Below, piece by piece: positions 33,787-42,396 of a stretch of DNA of 48,008 nucleotides. The position numbers and the translations under genes are program-made. The notes beneath the pieces are model-generated. The model did not search any database, was not told the origin of the DNA, and was given only the letters and a program-made list of their open reading frames with translations. The stretch is from Zwartia sp. (lineage in GTDB: Bacteria > Pseudomonadota > Gammaproteobacteria > Burkholderiales > Burkholderiaceae_B): NCBI GenBank assembly GCA_030653405.1, contig JAURZO010000254.1:1-48008 (forward strand). The letters run 5' to 3'. Every line of letters starts with the position of its first letter. The first letter of the stretch is position 1.

Positions 33787-35090
33787 CAGACTTTTGTTCC
33801 CCACGTATCTTGAGCGATCGCGTTATACCAAGCCACGCCATAGTCGGCTTCGAGCTTACGTATGTTGTCATTTGCATCTCTGGGACTCACGCCGCCAGAG
33901 CCCTTGATTTCTATGATTTTACCTTCGTCCACGCGATACACTCCGGCGACCGATATTCCGTAGTCGGGCGCAATCAGGCTGTAACAAGTATTGGCCCAAG
34001 ACGCCTGTGGCGCGTCTTTACCTGCGAGTGCATTCACAATGGCTGCGGCCGCGACCTTGGCCTGGGCATTGGCACAAAACCCGGACTTTGGCATGGGTGC
34101 CGCAATCGTCGCGTCACCCACCACATAGATGTCCGGCACCATACTCGACTCAAATGTGTCGGGTTTGACAGGCACCCAACCACTCCCATTCGTCACTCCA
34201 GCCCGCTGAGCTATCATGCCCGCGGACTGTGGAGGAATCACATTCAAAACATCTGCTTGATGCGTCACATTAAATTCTGTCTGGACAGAAAGACGACTCG
34301 CATCCACACGGATCACATTGCCGTCTTTTCCAGCGGGCACCCATTCGATCATGTCACCGTAAAACCGCTTCCAACCATCCATAAACAAGGTTTGTTTGGA
34401 GAAATTGTTCTTCGCATCCAGGATGAGGATTTTTGATTTTGGCTTATGTGTCTTGAGGTAGTGCGCGACCATACTCGCACGCTCGTAGGGTCCCGGCGGA
34501 CAGCGATAGGGATTAGCCGGTGCGACCATCACAAACAGACCGCCATCTGGCATCGCCTCTAACTGTCGCTTGAGCAAAAGCGTCTGCTCACCCGCTTTCC
34601 AGGCATGCGGCGCACGCTGTGCTGCAGCTTGGTCATACCCGGCAAGCGCATTCCACTTAATGTCGATGCCGGGCGACAACACTAACTTGTCGTATCTGAT
34701 CGTTTGACCATCGGCCAGTTTGACGATTTTCTCAACGCCATCGACATCCTGCGCATAACCTTGAATGACCTGCACCCCCAAGCTTTTGAGTTCGTCAAAG
34801 CCATGCGTTTGCGAATCATAATCGCGCAGACCACCAAGATACAGATTACTGAAAGGACAGGTATAAAACTGCGGCGCCGGCTCAATCAATGTGACCTCAA
34901 TCGCCGAGTTTCGGCGCTTGAGATATTTAGCGGCTGTCGCACCGCCAAAGCCGCCCCCGACCACCACAACGCGCCCGGCAGAGCTCTGCTTTGAAAAAAC
35001 ATTTGCGCCATAACCCAAGGCACTCACTGCACTGATTTGACCCAAGGCTTTGAGTAACTGGCGTCGTGTCAGGGAGTCGGATATCGACAT
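33786..35090 (-). CDS. fccB: Flavocytochrome c sulfide dehydrogenase flavoprotein (FccB/SoxF-like)
   Basis: A 434-residue periplasmic FAD enzyme with a Tat signal (Thr-Arg-Arg-Gln-Leu-Leu-Lys-Ala-Leu) and the dinucleotide motif VVVGGGFGGATAA at about 41-53. C78 in FYTCPFSN matches the Cys that binds FAD covalently in Allochromatium FccB (Cys42). C197 (RCPPGPYERA) and C369 (NTCYSL) match its redox disulfide (161/337); the 78-197 spacing of 119 is identical. It oxidises sulfide to polysulfide or sulfur and passes electrons to the cytochrome of the previous gene, overlapping it by 1 bp. Confidence 0.93.
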   Translation of the reverse strand: MSISDSLTRRQLLKALGQISAVSALGYGANVFSKQSSAGRVVVVGGGFGGATAAKYLKRRNSAIEVTLIEPAPQFYTCPFSNLYLGGLRDYDSQTHGFDELKSLGVQVIQGYAQDVDGVEKIVKLADGQTIRYDKLVLSPGIDIKWNALAGYDQAAAQRAPHAWKAGEQTLLLKRQLEAMPDGGLFVMVAPANPYRCPPGPYERASMVAHYLKTHKPKSKILILDAKNNFSKQTLFMDGWKRFYGDMIEWVPAGKDGNVIRVDASRLSVQTEFNVTHQADVLNVIPPQSAGMIAQRAGVTNGSGWVPVKPDTFESSMVPDIYVVGDATIAAPMPKSGFCANAQAKVAAAAIVNALAGKDAPQASWANTCYSLIAPDYGISVAGVYRVDEGKIIEIKGSGGVSPRDANDNIRKLEADYGVAWYNAIAQDTWGTKV

Positions 35091-35476
35091 TATTTGTCCC
35101 CCGTTTTGCTGACGGACAGTGTGGGTGTCATCTGAGAAAAATAAAGCGCCAGCGCATTGATCTCTTCATCGCTATACCCTTTTGCCAGGCGATTCATAAT
35201 CGTCGTATTGGATGGATAAGCACCTGATTTGTATGCCAGCATCTGAGACCTTAAGACGCTTTCGGATCGTCCAGCCAGCGAGGGGATTGCACCGGGTGAT
35301 CGTCCATCTGTGCCATGGCAATTCGCACAGGCGCCGGCCAGCACCGTGACATCAAACGTGGTTTGAGCGTGCGTCAGATTCACCGCAAGACTCAATATGA
35401 GCGTCCCGGCTATCGCCAAGAAACGCGTTAAGTGCACAAGAGGTGTTTGCCTGCGATCTGAATGCATGATTTCCAA
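35090..35476 (-). CDS. fccA: Monoheme class I cytochrome c (FccA-like)
   Basis: A 128-residue exported cytochrome with a signal region ending Leu-Thr-His-Ala-Gln (about residue 37). The one heme site is C50-A-N-C53-H54, and M94 in Thr-Ile-Met-Asn is the probable axial ligand. It is likely the electron acceptor subunit of the adjacent flavocytochrome. Some FccA proteins are diheme; this one has a single heme. The TAATG junction with fccB indicates coupling. A second ATG 9 bp in is also possible. Confidence 0.88.
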   Translation of the reverse strand: MEIMHSDRRQTPLVHLTRFLAIAGTLILSLAVNLTHAQTTFDVTVLAGACANCHGTDGRSPGAIPSLAGRSESVLRSQMLAYKSGAYPSNTTIMNRLAKGYSDEEINALALYFSQMTPTLSVSKTGDK

Positions 35477-35500
35477 AGTCTACTCCAGTCTCTTGATCAG

Positions 35501-35560
35501 CACTCGAGTGTCAAGCGATCGTACGTCAAACACTCGTGTGTCAAGCGCTCGTTCGAAATG
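35501..35560. repeat. Tandem 30-bp duplication upstream of the cytochrome gene
   Basis: 35501-35530 and 35531-35560 both begin CACTCG(A/T)GTGTCAAGCG(A/C)TCGT, then diverge. The unit contains CACTCGAGTG, a perfect 10-bp palindrome, in the first copy. Its position 25-85 bp before the fccA-like ATG makes it a possible operator for the fccAB unit as well as a slippage product. Confidence 0.85.
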
Positions 35561-35579
35561 CGCTCGGCAGAGATGCGTC

Positions 35580-35624
35580 CAGTCATGCTCTGCTCAGTCA
35601 TGATCAGTTAAGTCATGTCCAATC
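35580..35624. repeat. Three degenerate 15-bp tandem units
   Basis: Units at 35580, 35595 and 35610 share (C/A)AGTCATG followed by variable bases; the last overlaps the exonuclease stop codon. They directly follow the 30-bp repeats, so the whole fccA-exonuclease spacer is repeat-derived. Confidence 0.75.
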
Positions 35625-36285
35625 ACGATTGTGGAACCCACGCAGCATTGCGAGCCAGTTTACGTAATTCGGACCAGGATCGTGCCTCCTTGCGCGCAGC
35701 AGGCCACAGACGCAACAATAACTCAGCTGTTGCAAACGCATCTGCAGCGGCCTGATGTCGCACCGCACACTCGATACCAAAATGACTGAGCCAATCATCA
35801 AGCGCACGCGCCCGGGGATTGCCGCCTACGAGTCGAGCGATGGGCTCGATATCCAACCACTCATTCGCAAGTGCTGGCAAGGCATATCGCTCAAATGCAC
35901 GGGTGATCATCGCCTCATCAAAAGCTGCGTGAAAGGCTAGCAAGGGTGATTGACCCGCCCAGTTTCTAAACGACTCAAGCGCCTCTCTCGGCTCGCACCC
36001 TCCTGTTTGCGCTTGAACGCCAATGTGATGAATCAAAATATTGTCACGACCGGACGGCTTATCCTGTCTCAACACCACTTCAAAACTATCACCCACACTC
36101 AACTCCAGCCGGCCATTCAGCGGAGAAAATCGCATCGCCACCGCCGCAATCGCAAGCAACTGATCCACGCGGGGATTCAAACCAGTTGTCTCGACATCAA
36201 GCATGATCCAGCGTTGAACAGCCTGATGATCCTCAGCTTTGGCACCCATCAATTCGCGCAACCACCGGCTGGTTTCAGCGAACAT
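35623..36285 (-). CDS. DEDDh 3'-5' exonuclease (DNA polymerase III epsilon-like)
   Basis: A 220-residue nuclease. Exo I is D30-V-E32-T-T-G, Exo II is in FHAAFDEAM (D123), and Exo III is H177 with D182 (Arg-His-Gln-Ala-Ala-Ala-Asp-Ala-Phe-Ala-Thr), so all catalytic residues are present. The start Met-Phe-Ala-Glu at 36285 is chosen because it gives a normal length; the longer frame runs inside the preceding gene. It overlaps the end of the cNMP/CBS/DUF294 gene by 11 bp. The same gene pair recurs in many proteobacteria. Confidence 0.87.
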   Translation of the reverse strand: MFAETSRWLRELMGAKAEDHQAVQRWIMLDVETTGLNPRVDQLLAIAAVAMRFSPLNGRLELSVGDSFEVVLRQDKPSGRDNILIHHIGVQAQTGGCEPREALESFRNWAGQSPLLAFHAAFDEAMITRAFERYALPALANEWLDIEPIARLVGGNPRARALDDWLSHFGIECAVRHQAAADAFATAELLLRLWPAARKEARSWSELRKLARNAAWVPQS

Positions 36286-38152
36286 AATCAAGCTCGAGAC
36301 GTTGCTGCAAGGAGCGGATCCTTGACATGGACCCTTTGAGAATCGTGCGATCGACAGCATTGAGCGAGTCAACATCCAGCGCATTCGGGTTTTCGCCAAT
36401 CATGCCGCCATCAAGCTGAATCGCCAGACGCAGCGTCTGCAGATATTGAAAAGCAGCAATCCAAGCTGCGCTTTCTTTTTTGGGCACGCCCGCCACGCGA
36501 CCCAGGGCAGCCAAACGTTCCTGTGTATTGAGCGCCTCGATGCGATTCGCCAAGGCGTAGATGCGGGCGACCTCCACAACGATCGCCGTGCCTTGCAGCT
36601 TAAGATCGATCACTTGTTTGTTATCTATTTTTTTTGTATCCAGACTGCCCAACCAATTTAGCGGGACGCTATTACGCAAGGCGGCTTGCGCCATCAGTTT
36701 GAGAAAGCGCGGCTTAGCAGCGGTCATCTCGGTGACCTCGCTACGCAACACCTTTAAGAGTTGATCATTACCCACCAAACATCTGAAGTCAAAAAATATC
36801 CCGGCATTCAGAAGATCCTCTGGATGACCTTGCTCCACCCAATGTGTAAATCTCCCGCGCCACTCTTGTTGCGTCAAACATAGCGAAGGATTACTCGCCA
36901 TGATGTTGCCTTTACACAGCGGATAGCCACAGGCGTCCAACGCCACGTTGGCCTCATGCGCAAAGGCTAAAAACTTATCTTTGATACCAGCGTCACCGCG
37001 ATCGATATAAATCAGCGCATTATCCTGATCTGTGGCGATCGTCTGTTCGCTGCGCCCCTCGGAACCCAGCGCGATCCAGGCGAAATCATCGAGATCCACA
37101 TGATGTTGATGCGCGAGCAACACCACCAAGCGTGCGGTCAGCACATCGTTCAAGTGACTGATGAGAAACGTCAACTGGCGCGCCTTGACGCCCTGTCCCA
37201 ACAAACTGCGCGCGAATTTTCTGATGTTAGACGCGCAATCTTGCAGGGCAGCGACATCCTCCGCCATGCGTATCGCAGAGCCAATGGTGTCAAACGACAA
37301 ACGCTGGAGTGAAAATAAATCGCGTTCTGAAATACAGCCGACGATTCGTCCCTGTTCAAGAACGGGTACATGACGAATGCGGAATTGAGACATCAAGATC
37401 GCAGCGTCCTCGGCAGTATCGTCTACGGTCAGTGATTTGACATTTCTCGACATCACCTCGCTGATCGGAGTCTCTAGACTAATACCTGCCAAGGTCACGC
37501 GACTCAACACATCATCGCGCGTCAAGATCCCCAGTATTTCGTGATCATCCTCTGTGATGAGCACAGATCCCACCTGCTTTTCATGGACAAGCGTCAGAGC
37601 CTCTCTGAGCGAGGTCTGAGGTCGCGTCACGATCGGCACGCGCCGGATCAAATCACCCAGTCGACTTTCAAGTGACTGTTCAAGCAAGGCCTTGGAGGCC
37701 GCACTATTGCGCATCGCTTGCCTGGATTGCTCAAGCAACATCCAGACTCGGTTATTGGTGAAATCGCGAAAAGCCTGTGACTGTCCTGAAAGAGTCTCCA
37801 TAGCCGCCGTCGGCAAAAGCAGGCAAAAACAATCGGTCACCGCTTTATAAGTCGCTGCGACGGGACGTTTTGCGAGACTGGCACTCACAGAAAAAAGATC
37901 TCCCGCCTCCATTTCAAAGACAGTCTCGACAAGGCCGGGATTGACCCGTTTTCCAGAGACTTGCCCCTGACGAATCAGGTATAGAAAGTTTGGAGGACCG
38001 TCGGCGGGAGCAAGAATGATCTCATCAGGTGCGTAGTACGCCTCGCTGGATGACTTCAGGAAAAAGTCGACGTCTTCGATCGCCATTGCTGAGAACGGCA
38101 AACGTTGCATCAATTGTTGACGGAGATTTTGAACCAGGCTGGGTGAACTCAT
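36275..38152 (-). CDS. cNMP-binding/CBS/DUF294 putative nucleotidyltransferase
   Basis: A 625-residue signalling protein. A cyclic-nucleotide-binding domain spans about 10-140, with Phe-Leu-Tyr-Leu-Ile-Arg-Gln-Gly. Two CBS motifs occupy about 175-290 (ending Arg-His-Val-Pro-Val-Leu-Glu, then Gly-Cys-Ile-Ser-Glu-Arg-Asp-Leu). A DUF294 nucleotidyltransferase centre GSEGRSEQT lies near 363-371, followed by DQDNALIY, and a C-terminal DUF294_C domain. GlnD-like uridylyltransfer is a possibility, but the target is unknown. Start at 38152 with GGAGG about 6 nt upstream. The ribosome-binding site can pair with the upstream leader (see 38153-38219). Confidence 0.9.
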   Translation of the reverse strand: MSSPSLVQNLRQQLMQRLPFSAMAIEDVDFFLKSSSEAYYAPDEIILAPADGPPNFLYLIRQGQVSGKRVNPGLVETVFEMEAGDLFSVSASLAKRPVAATYKAVTDCFCLLLPTAAMETLSGQSQAFRDFTNNRVWMLLEQSRQAMRNSAASKALLEQSLESRLGDLIRRVPIVTRPQTSLREALTLVHEKQVGSVLITEDDHEILGILTRDDVLSRVTLAGISLETPISEVMSRNVKSLTVDDTAEDAAILMSQFRIRHVPVLEQGRIVGCISERDLFSLQRLSFDTIGSAIRMAEDVAALQDCASNIRKFARSLLGQGVKARQLTFLISHLNDVLTARLVVLLAHQHHVDLDDFAWIALGSEGRSEQTIATDQDNALIYIDRGDAGIKDKFLAFAHEANVALDACGYPLCKGNIMASNPSLCLTQQEWRGRFTHWVEQGHPEDLLNAGIFFDFRCLVGNDQLLKVLRSEVTEMTAAKPRFLKLMAQAALRNSVPLNWLGSLDTKKIDNKQVIDLKLQGTAIVVEVARIYALANRIEALNTQERLAALGRVAGVPKKESAAWIAAFQYLQTLRLAIQLDGGMIGENPNALDVDSLNAVDRTILKGSMSRIRSLQQRLELDYVR

Positions 38153-38219
38153 CGCAAGCCTCCTTAGAAGTCTGTGGCGTCCGAGCACTGGACCGCAAAC
38201 CTCAGAGCGAGGCTTGCGG
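38153..38219 (-). promoter_or_regulatory. Leader with mutually exclusive hairpins, one sequestering the DUF294 ribosome-binding site
   Basis: Read on the minus strand, CCGCAAGCCTC (38219-38209) can pair locally with GAGGTTTGCGG (38203-38193; ten pairs plus one G-U, 5-nt loop). It can also pair with GAGGCTTGCG (38162-38153), which contains the Shine-Dalgarno and touches the ATG at 38152 (ten Watson-Crick pairs). The two pairings exclude each other. Confidence 0.55.
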
Positions 38220-38233
38220 CGGATGAGGCAATC

Positions 38234-39535
38234 TTACAGCTTCATGTGTTGCGGGAGCAATGTTGCGAGTTCCGGTACAAAATACAACACCAATACTGCG
38301 AAAAGCATCAAGAAAAACAAAGGGGACGACACCCGGGCAATATAGGGCAAATCGCGTTTAGTCATCCCGGCAAGCACGAACAGATTAAATCCGACTGGTG
38401 GGGTTAATTGTGCCATCTCAACGACGAACACAATGAAAATACCAAACCAGATCAGATCGATGCCTGCCGCTTGAACGGTTGGCAACAACACGCCCATCGT
38501 CAGCACCACCATGGAAATACCATCTAAAAAGCAGCCGAGAATCACAAAAAAGACCATCAGCACGACCACCAACCAGAACTGTGACAGACCGAGACTGCCG
38601 ATCCATTCAGCCAAGGCGCGTGGCAAACCGATATATCCCATGGAGAGCGTCAGAAACTGAGCACCCGCCAGAATCAGCGCAATCATGCAATACAAACGAG
38701 TCGCGCCTGAGAGCGATCCTTTAAAGGTGCTCCAGTTCAAGGAGCCCTGAAATGCGGAGATCACCAAAGAACCCAGCACACCGATGGCAGCCGCTTCCGT
38801 GGCCGTTGCAACACCGCTGTAGATTGACCCCAAGACGCTTGCAATCAATAACAGAACTGGAATCAGGCTGCGAGACTGATAGACTTTTTGCCGGAAAGAC
38901 ATTTCCTCGTCGGCTTTGGGAACTTGGGATGGATTACGCCAAGCCCAAAACATGATGTAACCCATGAACAGGGCCGCCAGAAAAATGCCGGGCAGGATAC
39001 CGGCGATAAACAATTTTGCAATCGACACCTCGGCCGCCACACCATAGACAATCATGATGATCGAAGGCGGAATGAGCAGTCCAAGCGTACCGGCGCCAGC
39101 CAGCGTGCCGATCACCATGTCATCGGGGTAGCCTCTCTTTTTAAGCTCTGGCAAGGTCATCTTGCCGATCGTGGCACATGTTGCCGCCGAAGAACCCGAA
39201 ACGGCAGCAAAAATCGCGCAGCCAATCACGTTTGTGTGGAGTAAGCGACCCGGCAATTTGTTTAACCAAGGCGCGAGCCCTGTAAACAAGTCTTGCGAGA
39301 GCCGAGTGCGAAATAAAATCTCTCCCATCCATAAAAACAAAGGTAATGCCGTCAGCGTCCAACTTGAGGAAGCCCCCCAGATCGTGATGGCCATCGCATC
39401 GCCAGCAGGACGGGTGGAAAACAACTCCATGCCGATCCATGCCGTGCCTGCAAGCGTCAGTCCGACCCAGACGCCACCGGCCAAAAAGCCAAAGAGCGAC
39501 ACGATCAACAGCGTGACAATCAAAATATCATTCAT
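38234..39535 (-). CDS. dctM: TRAP transporter large permease (DctM)
   Basis: A 433-residue membrane subunit with about 12 helices. The family signatures are AAVSGSSAATCATIGKMTLPELKKRGY-like (about 110-140), GTLGLLIPPSIIMIVYG, and late TPPVGFNLFVLAG. It moves an organic acid or similar solute with sodium. It overlaps DctQ by 8 bp and ends the dctP-dctQ-dctM operon. The substrate is set by the DctP-type binding protein and is unknown. Confidence 0.93.
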   Translation of the reverse strand: MNDILIVTLLIVSLFGFLAGGVWVGLTLAGTAWIGMELFSTRPAGDAMAITIWGASSSWTLTALPLFLWMGEILFRTRLSQDLFTGLAPWLNKLPGRLLHTNVIGCAIFAAVSGSSAATCATIGKMTLPELKKRGYPDDMVIGTLAGAGTLGLLIPPSIIMIVYGVAAEVSIAKLFIAGILPGIFLAALFMGYIMFWAWRNPSQVPKADEEMSFRQKVYQSRSLIPVLLLIASVLGSIYSGVATATEAAAIGVLGSLVISAFQGSLNWSTFKGSLSGATRLYCMIALILAGAQFLTLSMGYIGLPRALAEWIGSLGLSQFWLVVVLMVFFVILGCFLDGISMVVLTMGVLLPTVQAAGIDLIWFGIFIVFVVEMAQLTPPVGFNLFVLAGMTKRDLPYIARVSSPLFFLMLFAVLVLYFVPELATLLPQHMKL

Positions 39536-40037
39536 TACGCTGTGGCTCCTGTAAATCTATCAACAACTCTTGCCCACGGATACGCGCCACCAGCAAATCG
39601 ATGAAGGCAATCACAAACAAAATATTCCCCACAGCCATACTCAACTGAGGAATCCATAACGGTGTCGCATCATTGCTCGTGGAGATGTCATTGAACATCC
39701 ACGAGTCCAACACGAGTTTGGAACTAAAGAAGGCTAGAGACACTGCAACGGCAAGACCAACAATGATCGCACCGATATCTAGACGACGTTTGCCTTGAGG
39801 TGACAGCACATTCAGCAGAATCGTTACACGGATGTGCTCACCATGACGTAAGGTGGAGGCCAACGCAAAAAAGCCTGCCGAGGCCATCAGATAGCCAGCA
39901 TAAGCGTCGAGACCAGAAACATGAAAGGTGAGCTGTCTGGAGACGATGCTCAAAAGCACCGTCAACAGCACACCAATCAACGAAACCGCCGCCAGAAATT
40001 CGGCGGCGGCGTACAGCCAATCAAGAAAGCGTCGCAT
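39528..40037 (-). CDS. dctQ: TRAP transporter small permease (DctQ)
   Basis: A 169-residue protein with four helices. An early LSIVSRQLTFHV segment, then Gly-Tyr-Leu-Met-Ala-Ser-Ala-Gly-Phe-Phe-Ala-Leu-Ala-Ser-Thr-Leu-Arg-His-Gly-Glu-His-Ile-Arg-Val splits into the usual DctQ pattern with the conserved Gly-Glu-His-Ile-Arg. It sits between DctP (3-bp gap) and DctM (8-bp overlap) and stabilises the large permease. Confidence 0.9.
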   Translation of the reverse strand: MRRFLDWLYAAAEFLAAVSLIGVLLTVLLSIVSRQLTFHVSGLDAYAGYLMASAGFFALASTLRHGEHIRVTILLNVLSPQGKRRLDIGAIIVGLAVAVSLAFFSSKLVLDSWMFNDISTSNDATPLWIPQLSMAVGNILFVIAFIDLLVARIRGQELLIDLQEPQRNE

Positions 40038-40040
40038 CGA

Positions 40041-41012
40041 TTACTTTTTCAGAGCGTCAACAATAGCCTGGCCATCTTTGCCAGATTTTTTAAGGTAGTC
40101 AGCGAGCATTTTTTGACCGATATCATTCAGACCCTTGGTCAACTCTGGTCCTGGAGGAATGATCTGCCCACCGTTCTTGGTCCACGCGGCCAAGTACTCT
40201 TTTGTTTTAGCTTCTGAAAGCTTCCAGCCGCGCTCTTCAGCACGGGCACCAGCGTCGAGCACAGCCTTTTTGGTATCGGCATCCAGCGCATCAAAGGCTT
40301 TCTTGTTCATCAAGATTGCGTTCTTGGGAATCCAAGCCTGGGTATCGTAGAACTTTTTGATGTACTCGTAGGTCTTGGTGTCCACACCTGTGGCGCTAGA
40401 AGACATGTAGGAATCAATCACGCCAGTGGCCATGGCTTGTGAGAGCTCGGCCGCCTGAATAGTGACAGGTTGTGCACTCACCAGTTCAGCAATTTTGGAT
40501 GTCGCCGGACTATAAGCGCGCCACTTCAAACCCTTCATGTCCGCCACTGAGTTCAGGTCGCGGTTTGTGAAAATGCCTTGTGGTGGCCATGGAACTGTAA
40601 ACAGCAACATCATGCCCTGAGAAGCCAGCTTCTTTTCCAAGTAGGACTTTTGAATCGTGGCCAGCTTACTTGCGCCGGCGTAGCTCGACACCAGAAAAGG
40701 CAAACCATCCAACTCATAAATGGGATCTTCGTTCGCGAAGTTCACCAACAAGATTTCGCCAAGCTGGGCTTGGTTACCCTGTACTGCACGCTTGATTTCA
40801 GGTGCTTTGTACAACGAAGCGTTGGCGTGAACCGTGATGTTCAGCTTGCCCTTGGACGCCTGAGCCACGTCCTTGGAAAACTCAACTAAGTTTTCCACGT
40901 GGAAATTCGTGGGCGAATAAGCCGAAGGCAGATCCCACTTCGTTTGGGCTTGAGCCGTGAAACCAACCGAAGCAATCAATGCCCCGGCAAGCAAAGATAC
41001 AGTTTTACGCAT
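40041..41012 (-). CDS. dctP: TRAP transporter substrate-binding protein (DctP)
   Basis: A 323-residue periplasmic receptor with a signal peptide ending Ala-Gln-Ala (about residue 23). Features are GKLNITVHANASLYK, AVQGNQAQLGEI, then GLPFLVSSY; near the middle Lys-Trp-Arg-Ala-Tyr contains the conserved Arg that usually binds the carboxylate of the ligand. The start at 41012 follows AAGGATATCCTC; an upstream in-frame start would add 11 residues. It is divergent from the quinone oxidoreductase gene. Confidence 0.9.
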   Translation of the reverse strand: MRKTVSLLAGALIASVGFTAQAQTKWDLPSAYSPTNFHVENLVEFSKDVAQASKGKLNITVHANASLYKAPEIKRAVQGNQAQLGEILLVNFANEDPIYELDGLPFLVSSYAGASKLATIQKSYLEKKLASQGMMLLFTVPWPPQGIFTNRDLNSVADMKGLKWRAYSPATSKIAELVSAQPVTIQAAELSQAMATGVIDSYMSSSATGVDTKTYEYIKKFYDTQAWIPKNAILMNKKAFDALDADTKKAVLDAGARAEERGWKLSEAKTKEYLAAWTKNGGQIIPPGPELTKGLNDIGQKMLADYLKKSGKDGQAIVDALKK

Positions 41013-41232
41013 GAGGATATCCTTGAGCGAAAGAGAGGTCGACAAATCGACAACGATTGTTTAGTTAACGGGGACAAACCCGTCAAAGCACAGCGAGTGT
41101 ATGCGTCACGGAGAATTGTCACAATCATGGTATCACCCAATTGAGGGTAAATCCCTAGAGATCAAAACATTTTGACTCGACGCGCGCCGAGTCTGTAAAG
41201 TGTGCGATTCTTTGTATCGAGGCACAGCACTC

Positions 41233-42243
41233 ATGTCAGCACCCTTTGCAGTATTTGTCACCGCGATTGGCGGCCCCGAAGTCCTCAAGGCTCAACCCAT
41301 TCCCATGCCCGATCCTGGTGCAGACGAGGTAGTGATCGAGCAAACTGCGGTCGCCGTGAACTTTGTCGATATCTACCTGCGCGGGGGACAACCCCACTCG
41401 CACAACCCAACACCGCCCTTCATCCCGGGCGTCAGTGGTATCGGTCGTATCAAAGCTGTTGGCAGCAATGTCCATGATTTAAAAATCGGCGACAAAGCCA
41501 CCTACACCAATGCTGGTGTCGGGAGCTATTGCACGCATGTGGCTGTCGCAGCTGAACGGGTGATCCCAGTGCCTGAGTCCCTCGACGATGTGCGAGTCGC
41601 CGCAGGACTCGTGCGCACCCTCACCTCCCAGTATCTGCTCAAACAGATGCGCCCTCTCAAGCCGGGCACACGCATCTTGGTGCATGCGGCAGCTGGCGGC
41701 GTCGGTCAGATTTTGGTGCAATGGGCCAAGCGCCTAGGCCTCATCGTCATCGCGACAGCCGGCAGTGACGCCAAAAACAAAACCGTGCTCGAACTTGGTG
41801 CAGATTTCGCAATTAACTATCGGACGCAAGACTTTGTCGCCGAAGTCAGTCGCATCACGAGCGGCAAAGGTGTCAGCGTGGTGTTTGACTCCGTTGGCAA
41901 AGATACCTTTGATGGCTCGGTCAAATGCCTCGAATCGCGCGGACTCGTGGTGAACTACGGAACCGCTTCAGGTCAGGTCGAAGGATTCAAGTTGCAAGAC
42001 CTGCATAGCAAGTCGCTCTGGGTCTGCCGCCCCACACTGAAAACTTATGTTGCAGACCGCGCCGAGATGCTGGCCATGAGCAAGGAAGCCTTTGAGATTT
42101 TGGGTGACCCTACGATCCGACTTGATATTGAAACTGTTTTACCTCTGAGTCAGGCAAGCGAATCCCATCGTCTACTTGAGAGTCGCACGACTCAGGGCGC
42201 AATCGTCTTGATTCCGGATGATCTTTTATTAAAAAGTAAATGA
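41233..42243 (+). CDS. NADPH:quinone oxidoreductase-like (zinc-free MDR family)
   Basis: A 336-residue MDR enzyme of the QOR type. GVSGIGRIKAVGSNV marks the catalytic domain, and the cofactor site AAAGGVGQILVQWAK is near residue 160. The zinc-ligand Cys/His set of alcohol dehydrogenases is absent. It should reduce quinones or enones with NADPH in the cytoplasm. The start is at Met-Ser-Ala-Pro; the longer frame begins 33 bp upstream without support. It is divergent from the TRAP operon by about 220 bp and may share its control. Confidence 0.88.
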   Translation: MSAPFAVFVTAIGGPEVLKAQPIPMPDPGADEVVIEQTAVAVNFVDIYLRGGQPHSHNPTPPFIPGVSGIGRIKAVGSNVHDLKIGDKATYTNAGVGSYCTHVAVAAERVIPVPESLDDVRVAAGLVRTLTSQYLLKQMRPLKPGTRILVHAAAGGVGQILVQWAKRLGLIVIATAGSDAKNKTVLELGADFAINYRTQDFVAEVSRITSGKGVSVVFDSVGKDTFDGSVKCLESRGLVVNYGTASGQVEGFKLQDLHSKSLWVCRPTLKTYVADRAEMLAMSKEAFEILGDPTIRLDIETVLPLSQASESHRLLESRTTQGAIVLIPDDLLLKSK

Positions 42244-42252
42244 ACTTGGCCG

Positions 42253-42285
42253 CCAACGTGTTGCCGCGGTAAACCAACGCGTTGG
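42253..42285. promoter_or_regulatory. Two related palindromic sites 21 bp apart upstream of a Bug gene
   Basis: CCAACGCGTTGG (42274-42285) is a perfect 12-bp palindrome, extended to 14 by A/T. CCAACGTGTTGC (42253-42264) is a two-mismatch copy exactly 21 bp (two helical turns) upstream. They follow the QOR stop and precede the Bug start by about 110 bp. This is the form of a tandem operator, but could also be a terminator for the QOR gene; no T-run follows. Confidence 0.4.
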
Positions 42286-42396
42286 TGCTCAATTCACGAC
42301 GCAATATACTTTTCAGCACAGCTCGATTTTTCAGTAGCGCCCGGGATGATTGTCTGTTTGCGTCCCGGTATTTTTTACAACAATCAGGAGATTCAC

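Noticed and set aside
36286..36399. Longer start for the exonuclease gene
   Set aside because: The extra 38 codons lie inside the DUF294 gene and do not resemble the family.
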